19,307 nt of DNA from RGEC01 sp964626685. Lineage in GTDB: Bacteria; Bacteroidota; Bacteroidia; NS11-12g; UBA955. Location: the NCBI GenBank assembly GCA_964626685.1, contig CAZVJY010000026.1, positions 1 through 19,307 on the forward strand. The letters run 5' to 3'. This document shows, piece by piece, positions 14,433 to 19,307 of the stretch; position 1 is the first letter of the stretch, and every line of letters begins with the position of its first letter. The position numbers and the translations under genes are program-made. The notes under the pieces are model-generated. The model was given only the letters and a program-made list of their open reading frames with translations. It was not told where the DNA came from and ran no database searches.

Positions 14433-16862
14433 TTGAAAAACGCGGCAACATTGATTTCGGCATACCGGGGCTGGTTTGAAAAAAAAGGCTGGCGCTGTTT
14501 TCCATTTCAGGAACAGTGTGCCGACGCTTACTGGGCGGGTGAAAGCGGCTTGCTGAATGCCCCTACCGGCAGCGGAAAAACCTATGCACTGGCGCTCCCG
14601 GCCATGCTGGAGCATAAATTTAATTGCAAGGATCAAAAAGGCTTATACCTGCTTTGGATAACACCATTGAAGGCATTGAGTGCCGATATACGCCATGCCA
14701 TACAGACCGCCGCGGATGAACTTCAGACAGGCTGGGCAGTAGGGCTGCGCAACGGCGATACGGATAATACAGAAAGGGCAAGGCAAAAAAGAAATATGCC
14801 GCAATGCCTGGTCATTACGCCGGAAAGCCTGCATGTTTTGCTCGCCTCCAAGGGTTACACCGACATTTTTAGTCGGCTTGGGGCTGTGATTGTGGATGAA
14901 TGGCACGAACTGCTGGGAAGCAAGCGCGGAGTCCAGGTAGAACTGGCACTGAGCCGGCTTCGTGCTATACGTCCCGAACTTAAGGTTTGGGGAATAAGCG
15001 CCACCATCGGTAATATGGAAGAGGCTGCCCGGGTTTTACTGCCTCCACCGACAAAGCCCTTGTTCATTCAAAGCCAGACCCCCAAAAGGCCCACGGTACA
15101 TACAGTTTTCCCGGATGCCATTGAAACCCTGCCCTGGGCCGGGCATCTGGGCATTTCCATGCTGGACAAGGTCATTCCCATTATTGAAAACAGCAACACC
15201 TGCCTGATTTTTACCAATACCCGCAGCCAGAGTGAAATCTGGTACCAGCGTTTGCTGGAGGCACAACCTTCGCTGGCCGGACGCATGGCCATACACCACG
15301 GAAGCCTTACCCGTGAGGTGCGTGACTGGGTGGAAGAAAACCTGCACAGCGGTTTGCTGAAAGCCGTGGTTTGTACCAGCAGCCTTGATTTGGGTGTGGA
15401 TTTCAGGCCCGTAGATACGGTTATTCAGATTGGCAGTCCCAAAGGGGTTGCCCGCTTTGTACAGCGTGCCGGGCGCAGCGGCCATCGGCCGGGCGAAACC
15501 AGCCATATCTGGTTTGTGCCTACACACAGCCTCGAATTGCTGGAAGCCGCTGCCCTGAAAACCGCTGTGGCCGAGGATAGGGTGGAATCGCGGATTCCGG
15601 TGGTGAGGGCCATGGACGTGCTGATTCAGTTTCTGATGACACTGGCGGTTTCAGAAGGGTTTTATCCGGATGCAATCTTTCAGGAAATCACCCAAACCCA
15701 TGCCTTCGAATCCCTTACCCGTGAAGAATGGCAATGGATGCTGTCTTTCCTTACCACAGGCGGTTCGGGATTGCAGCAATATGACGATTTTCACAAGGTA
15801 ATTGTGGATGAAAACGGCTGCTACAAAGTCATCAGCCGCCGCATTGCCATGCAGCACCGCCTGTCCATCGGCACGATTGCGGGGGACACCAACGTTTCTG
15901 TTAAAATACTGGGGGGCGCCAGGCTGGGAACCATCGAAGAATATTTCATCAGCAAACTCAAAGAGGGCGATGTGTTTGTGTTTGCCGGGCGCATGCTGGA
16001 ATTTATCAAACTGGAAGGCAATACAGCGCTGGTTCGGAAAAGCAGCAAAACCAAAGGGTTGGTACCCAGCTGGCAGGGCGGCAGAATGAGCCTGACCAGC
16101 GAACTGAGTTTTGCCCTGAGGCAAAAAATAGAAACCCCCAGTAACCCCGCGGATGAGGAGGTAATTGCCTTGAAACCGTTGTTTGCACTGCAACAGGAAC
16201 GAAGCCATATTCCGGCAAACAATGAGTTGCTGATCGAATATGTTGAAAGCAATGAAGGTTTTCACCTTTTCGTTTTTCCTTTTGAAGGACGGATGGTAAA
16301 TGAAGGCATGGCCATGCTTTTGGCCTACAGGCTTGGGCAAATCAGGCCGGCTTCCTTTAGCATTGCCATGAACGATTACGGATTTGAACTGCTGTGCCCA
16401 GAACCCATACCGTGGGAGGAAGCATTAGAGGAAGATATCTTCAATACGCAAAATTTAATTACGGACCTTTTCAGCAGTACCAACTATACTGAAATGACAC
16501 GGCGCCGGTTTAGTGATATTGCCCGCATAAGCGGACTGGTTTTCAAGGGAACGGCCGAAAAACCGGTTAAAGGCAGGCACCTGCAGGCCAATGCCCGTCT
16601 GTTTTTTGAGGTTTTTAAGGAGTACGAACCGGAAAATCTGTTATTGCGTCAGGCAGAAGAAGAAGTGTTGTACAATCAGCTGGAAGAACACCGGCTGCGC
16701 GCAGCATTGACCCGAATAAACCAACAAAAAATCATAGTCAGATTTCCTGAAAAACCCACGCCTTTTACCTTTCCGATTATGGTAGACCGCCTGAGAGAGC
16801 AAATGAGCAATGAAACACTGGAAGCACGCATAGAGCGGATGCTGAAAAAAGCCCTTTCCTGA
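14433..16862 (+). CDS. Ligase-associated DEXH-box DNA helicase (Lhr-type)
   Basis: 809-residue superfamily 2 helicase of the Lhr-core group, the version called ligase-associated DNA damage response helicase, a 3'-5' translocase usually co-encoded with an ATP-dependent ligase, an exonuclease and a phosphoesterase. Start is TTG at 14433: the upstream frame has no ATG before a stop at 14379, and the family opening (FEKKGWRCFPFQEQ at 15-28) follows closely. Motif I APTGSGKT (43-50), motif II DEWH (155-158), motif III SATIG (189-193), motif VI QRAGRSGHR (344-352). The Lhr-specific region follows, including the KGLVPSWQGGRMSLTSEL segment. None of the usual partners is in the window; it sits alone between a divergent T9SS cargo gene and an outer-membrane operon. 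Confidence 0.93.
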   Translation: MKNAATLISAYRGWFEKKGWRCFPFQEQCADAYWAGESGLLNAPTGSGKTYALALPAMLEHKFNCKDQKGLYLLWITPLKALSADIRHAIQTAADELQTGWAVGLRNGDTDNTERARQKRNMPQCLVITPESLHVLLASKGYTDIFSRLGAVIVDEWHELLGSKRGVQVELALSRLRAIRPELKVWGISATIGNMEEAARVLLPPPTKPLFIQSQTPKRPTVHTVFPDAIETLPWAGHLGISMLDKVIPIIENSNTCLIFTNTRSQSEIWYQRLLEAQPSLAGRMAIHHGSLTREVRDWVEENLHSGLLKAVVCTSSLDLGVDFRPVDTVIQIGSPKGVARFVQRAGRSGHRPGETSHIWFVPTHSLELLEAAALKTAVAEDRVESRIPVVRAMDVLIQFLMTLAVSEGFYPDAIFQEITQTHAFESLTREEWQWMLSFLTTGGSGLQQYDDFHKVIVDENGCYKVISRRIAMQHRLSIGTIAGDTNVSVKILGGARLGTIEEYFISKLKEGDVFVFAGRMLEFIKLEGNTALVRKSSKTKGLVPSWQGGRMSLTSELSFALRQKIETPSNPADEEVIALKPLFALQQERSHIPANNELLIEYVESNEGFHLFVFPFEGRMVNEGMAMLLAYRLGQIRPASFSIAMNDYGFELLCPEPIPWEEALEEDIFNTQNLITDLFSSTNYTEMTRRRFSDIARISGLVFKGTAEKPVKGRHLQANARLFFEVFKEYEPENLLLRQAEEEVLYNQLEEHRLRAALTRINQQKIIVRFPEKPTPFTFPIMVDRLREQMSNETLEARIERMLKKALS

Positions 16863-16903
16863 ATTTTTGTGCAACAAATTATCAGGGTTTTTATCCTTCA
16901 TCT

Positions 16904-16933
16904 TTTGAATATTCAATAAAAAACAGCATTTTG
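16904..16933 (+). promoter_or_regulatory. Weak candidate promoter of the outer-membrane barrel operon
   Basis: TTTG at 16904-16907, 18 bases, then GCATTTTG at 16926-16933 (6 of 8 against TAnnTTTG, TTTG half intact), ending 9 bases before the ATG. The 80-base gap after the helicase gene makes an independent promoter likely here. Confidence 0.3.
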
Positions 16934-16942
16934 CGGTACTTG

Positions 16943-18049
16943 ATGAGAATAACAGCTTTTTTAACTTTGATTTCTCTGGGCTCTGCGTTATTTGCCCAAA
17001 CGGATACCCTGAAAACACCTTCAGACACTGCCGTTGAAGAGGATTTCTCGCTTTACGACAACCTGGTGCCCGAAGAAACAGCTGCCGCACCCTGGGCCAG
17101 TACCAAAATTTTTGATTTGTCGCCCCAAAAGCTCATTTCCATTGGCTATGATGTGCAGGGAGCCTATGATATCAACATGAAGGTAATGCCCGGTTTTCCG
17201 TTCTTTTCCGGGGTTGCCGGAGATACCACAGGCACTTTATCAACCCAAGGCAGTCAGGGACTGAGGCTGGGATTTAATATTCCGGTTATCTCTAAAAACC
17301 GCCTTACATGGACGATAGCCGGTAATTATATGGAAAACAACTACAGGGGAACAGACTATCCGACAACAATGGTAGTTCGAAATACAGATTACCTCGTTGG
17401 CGCTTTAAATCAGGGATTGATGAGTGCCGGTCTGGCTACCACCATATTTGTGCCTTTTGATGCCAAAAGATTTATACTCATGCAGGCACAGGGCGATGTA
17501 AACGGAAGTTTTGGTTTTTCTGAGATTGGCAACAATCTCAATAAGACAAGGGTTTCCGGGGCTGTTATTTATGGCAAGCGACCCCATGACCGGTTACAGT
17601 GGGGTCTTGGTATTTCCCGGACGTATCGTGTTGGCGAACTGAACTATGTGCCGGTATTGTTTTACAATTATACCTACCCCAACCGCAAATGGGGTATTGA
17701 GGCGCTTTTCCCCGCCAGAGCGGCCGTTCGCAGAACCTTCAATTCCAGAAACCTGCTCCTGTTTGGCTACGAACTGGAAGGTCAGACCTATTTTCTTCGC
17801 TCAAACATTCCTAATCGCGTAGACTCTGAGCTCCGCCGTGGCGAAGCGCGACTGCGTTTTACCTATGAAAAATCCCTCTCAGGCTTCATCTGGATGAGCC
17901 TGCAAGCCGGATACCGCATCAATACTGCCTTTAACATGGATGAAAAGGAGTTTTTCCGCGGACCCTTTGGCACCCAGCCCTACCTCATGGAAAACAGGGC
18001 CGGCAATGCACCCTACATCATGTTCTCCATTAACCTTGTAAGTCCATAA
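16943..18049 (+). CDS. Outer-membrane beta-barrel protein, DUF6268-like
   Basis: 368 residues from ATG 16943, which gives a clean signal peptide (MRITAFLTLISLGSALFAQ); a TTG four codons upstream is less likely. After an acidic, Thr-rich linker (about 20-50), the protein shows alternating strands with aromatic ends (for example RLTWTIAGNYM, QWGLGISRTYRV, LNYVPVLFYNYTYPN, KWGIEALFPARAAVRRTF) and a terminal strand PYIMFSINLVSP, as expected of an outer-membrane barrel of about 12-14 strands. The core and the FPARAAVRRTF turn recall DUF6268 proteins as I remember them; the assignment is moderate. Two bases separate its stop from the following lipoprotein gene, so the genes are cotranscribed. Specific transport or structural role is unknown. 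Confidence 0.8.
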   Translation: MRITAFLTLISLGSALFAQTDTLKTPSDTAVEEDFSLYDNLVPEETAAAPWASTKIFDLSPQKLISIGYDVQGAYDINMKVMPGFPFFSGVAGDTTGTLSTQGSQGLRLGFNIPVISKNRLTWTIAGNYMENNYRGTDYPTTMVVRNTDYLVGALNQGLMSAGLATTIFVPFDAKRFILMQAQGDVNGSFGFSEIGNNLNKTRVSGAVIYGKRPHDRLQWGLGISRTYRVGELNYVPVLFYNYTYPNRKWGIEALFPARAAVRRTFNSRNLLLFGYELEGQTYFLRSNIPNRVDSELRRGEARLRFTYEKSLSGFIWMSLQAGYRINTAFNMDEKEFFRGPFGTQPYLMENRAGNAPYIMFSINLVSP

Positions 18050-18051
18050 CC

Positions 18052-18555
18052 ATGAAAAAAATACTGTATCTATTCGCCGGCATATTGCTATTTAGCGCCT
18101 GCGGCAAACAAACCAAAGACAACATTACCCTCGACATCACATTCAAAAGTGAGGGTCCTTTTTTTGAGTCATCACCCGAATCGCTGCAGCACCAGCTGGC
18201 TGAAGAGCTGTCTGCGTTTATGAAACAGCACAACGCTACCGAGGCCAATATTGAAGCGGTTAAACTAATTTCTGCTTCTTTCACCACCACCGATTCAGCC
18301 GGATTTGCCGATTTCGGCAGCCTTACCCTGAACATGATGGCGGGAGGGGACAGCAAAGCCAAAGAAATTGCTGTGCAAAACCCCTTGTCGAAAGAAAATA
18401 CTTTCAGTGCGCAGCCCGCGGGAGATGCCGATCTTGCAGAACATTTCAAAAGCAAGGAGAAATTTTTGGTATGCGATTTGACACCCAAAAAAGACAGAGA
18501 GACTCCTTTTGAGTTGAAGGCCAAACTAACATTTGAATTTACGTTTAAAGATTAA
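18052..18555 (+). CDS. Small lipoprotein of unknown function
   Basis: 167 residues. The signal MKKILYLFAGILLFSACGKQ carries a lipobox (FSAC, Cys17), so the product is lipid-anchored, probably at the outer membrane. The mature part has a beta strand (ITLDITFKSEG), a helix (about 43-65, LQHQLAEELSAFMKQHN), another strand region (LISASFTT), a Ser/Ala/Asp-rich middle, and a terminal strand pair (KFLVCDLTPK and FELKAKLTFEFTFKD). I do not recognise the family. It lies 2 bases after the barrel gene and 4 bases before the DUF2147 gene, so it is the middle gene of a likely three-gene envelope operon and might be an accessory of the barrel. Confidence 0.82.
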   Translation: MKKILYLFAGILLFSACGKQTKDNITLDITFKSEGPFFESSPESLQHQLAEELSAFMKQHNATEANIEAVKLISASFTTTDSAGFADFGSLTLNMMAGGDSKAKEIAVQNPLSKENTFSAQPAGDADLAEHFKSKEKFLVCDLTPKKDRETPFELKAKLTFEFTFKD

Positions 18556-18559
18556 TCAT

Positions 18560-19012
18560 ATGAAAAAAATCAGTATCGTTCTGGGCGCTGCCCTCATGTG
18601 TGTGCTCATGGCCTTTGCGCCTGCCAGTGGTGATCGTCTGCTCGGTGTATGGCAGTCAGGCAGCGGAAAAGCCGGTGTGAAAATTGAAAAAATCGGAACC
18701 AAATACTACGGCAAGATTGTGTGGCTGAAAGAGCCCGTAGATCCTGCCACCGGCAAGCCTAAAGTAGATAAAAACAACCCCGATGAAAAAATGCGTACCG
18801 TGCCGTTGAAAGGCTACCGGATTTTGAAGGACTTCAATTACAAAGACAACGATGAATGGGGTGATGGCACCATCTATGATCCTGAAAACGGCAGCACGTA
18901 CAAGTCGGTGATCAAGATGAAGGACAACAACACCCTCGACATCCGCGGTTACATTGGCGTTCAGGCGCTCGGCAGAACCGACACCTGGAAACGCATGAAG
19001 CTGGGTAAATAA
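18560..19012 (+). CDS. DUF2147 family exported protein
   Basis: 150 residues from ATG 18560; the frame opens earlier but that would overlap the lipoprotein gene and displace the signal peptide (MKKISIVLGAALMCVLMAFA). The mature protein is a textbook DUF2147 domain: LLGVWQSGSGKAGVKIEK, YYGKIVWLKEPVDPATGKPK, then NPDEKMRTVPLKGYRIL, the turn GDGTIYDPENGSTYKS, and the closing LDIRGYIGVQALGRTDTWKRM. Family members are small periplasmic or outer-membrane-associated beta-barrel-like proteins; some are called signal peptide or lipocalin-like proteins, but the function is not established. Last gene of the barrel-lipoprotein-DUF2147 set. Confidence 0.93.
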   Translation: MKKISIVLGAALMCVLMAFAPASGDRLLGVWQSGSGKAGVKIEKIGTKYYGKIVWLKEPVDPATGKPKVDKNNPDEKMRTVPLKGYRILKDFNYKDNDEWGDGTIYDPENGSTYKSVIKMKDNNTLDIRGYIGVQALGRTDTWKRMKLGK

Positions 19013-19030
19013 ATTGTTTTAGTAAGCCCG

Positions 19031-19180
19031 GTCAAAGTTGATTGGGTAATGTTTTGCAGCCACCCGCAGTTGGCGATTTCGAAGCAATTCACTGGCAATC
19101 AAGCACAAACTTTGATAGAAGCACAAAGCTTGTTTTAACCGCTATACCGCCACTTTTGGGTAGGTGCTGTTAGCGGTTCG
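19031..19180. repeat. Repeat-rich, fold-back intergenic element
   Basis: The 200-base gap between the DUF2147 and GH18 genes holds several internal repeats: an 8-bp perfect inverted repeat AACCGCTA (19137-19144) / TAGCGGTT (19171-19178); a second, TCAAAGTT (19032-19039) / AACTTTGA (19108-19115); direct copies of AAGCACAAA (19101-19109, 19119-19127); and direct copies of TTGGGTA (19042-19048, 19156-19162). It has no open frame of note. It resembles dispersed intergenic repeats of Bacteroidota that I vaguely recall, but I cannot name it. Confidence 0.45.
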
Positions 19181-19212
19181 TTCTTCTCTATCTGTCGTCT
19201 GCTTCATTCTTA

Positions 19213-19307
19213 CTATTTGTTGACGGTTTTAATTTGCTTGTCAATTGCATCCAGTAATCCGTCAGCGTAAGTGTCTCCGTTTAACCGCCAAAACATAATT
19301 CCACCTA
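19213..19307 (-). CDS. C-terminal end of a glycoside hydrolase family 18-like protein (partial)
   Basis: Only the last 31 codons and two bases of a preceding codon are in the window, ending at TAG 19215-19213. The peptide is GGIMFWRLNGDTYADGLLDA followed by IDKQIKTVNK. The run GGIMFW plus LNGD and LLDAI is the typical last beta-strand and helix of GH18 chitinase-like barrels, where the Trp lines the sugar-binding site. The catalytic DxxDxDxE strand would lie outside the window, so activity cannot be judged. Orientation is convergent with the DUF2147 gene. Codon use looks more A+T-rich than in the neighbours, but the fragment is too short to weigh. Confidence 0.7.
   Translation of the reverse strand, partial: GGIMFWRLNGDTYADGLLDAIDKQIKTVNK

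Noticed and set aside
15036..16340. Minus-strand open frames of 163 and 229 codons inside the helicase gene
   Set aside because: They oppose the well-supported helicase reading frame and have no recognisable domain or start signal.
19137..19178. Integron attC site
   Set aside because: The edges do not satisfy the attC core consensus and no integrase gene or cassette array is visible, so it is only reported as an unnamed repeat element.
1..19307. CRISPR arrays, tRNA or rRNA genes, transposases, prophage genes
   Set aside because: No regularly spaced repeats, cloverleaf-like sequences, rRNA-like stretches or mobile-element proteins were seen on either strand.

Overview
The window looks like chromosome of a member of the phylum Bacteroidota. 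Grounds: a type IX secretion (T9SS) C-terminal sorting domain, a PorV2-type outer-membrane protein, several families largely confined to this phylum (DUF3276, DUF4199, probably DUF6427 and DUF6268), few Shine-Dalgarno sequences, and promoters of the TTTG / TAnnTTTG type. By eye the G+C content is in the high forties, and the gene mix would suit a Chitinophagales- or Sphingobacteriales-like lineage, but I cannot place it more finely. The region is dense, with 18 protein genes, two of them cut by the window edges. I see no rRNA, tRNA, CRISPR array or insertion sequence.

Layout. 1-1138 (-): GTPase HflX, its C-terminus lying outside the window. 1208-3630 (+): an unrecognised secreted protein and a polytopic membrane protein, overlapping by one base. 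3633-5395 (-): an ACP-phosphodiesterase-like protein followed by PorV2, overlapping by four bases. 5473-7756 (+): a lipoprotein methionine sulfoxide reductase B, then a large OmpA-family protein. 7765-9990 (-): a tight four-gene operon, DUF4199 protein - PlsC acyltransferase - GatC - LolD/MacB-type ATPase, with every junction overlapping. 10062-10376 (-): a PUR-domain DUF3276 protein with a textbook promoter. 10488-12257 (-): a one-chain ABC exporter with a degenerate Walker B. 12356-14341 (-): a T9SS cargo protein with a gingipain-like core. 14433-16862 (+): a ligase-associated Lhr-type helicase. 16943-19012 (+): an outer-membrane barrel, a small lipoprotein and a DUF2147 protein, probably one operon. 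19013-19212: a repeat-rich spacer. 19213-19307 (-): the last 31 codons of a GH18-type glycosidase.

Themes. Most of the content is cell envelope: outer-membrane barrels, lipoproteins, phospholipid synthesis, exporters and T9SS secretion. Mixed among these are housekeeping functions (HflX, GatC, DUF3276) and DNA repair (Lhr-type helicase). I do not see an obvious new multi-gene defence or mobile system. The points most worth following are the cargo protein whose gingipain His/Cys dyad appears replaced by Cys/Ser, a recurrent -7 promoter box only 5-11 bases upstream of six start codons (suggesting near-leaderless messages), the exporter with Asp in place of the catalytic Glu, and the fold-back repeat element beside the GH18 fragment.
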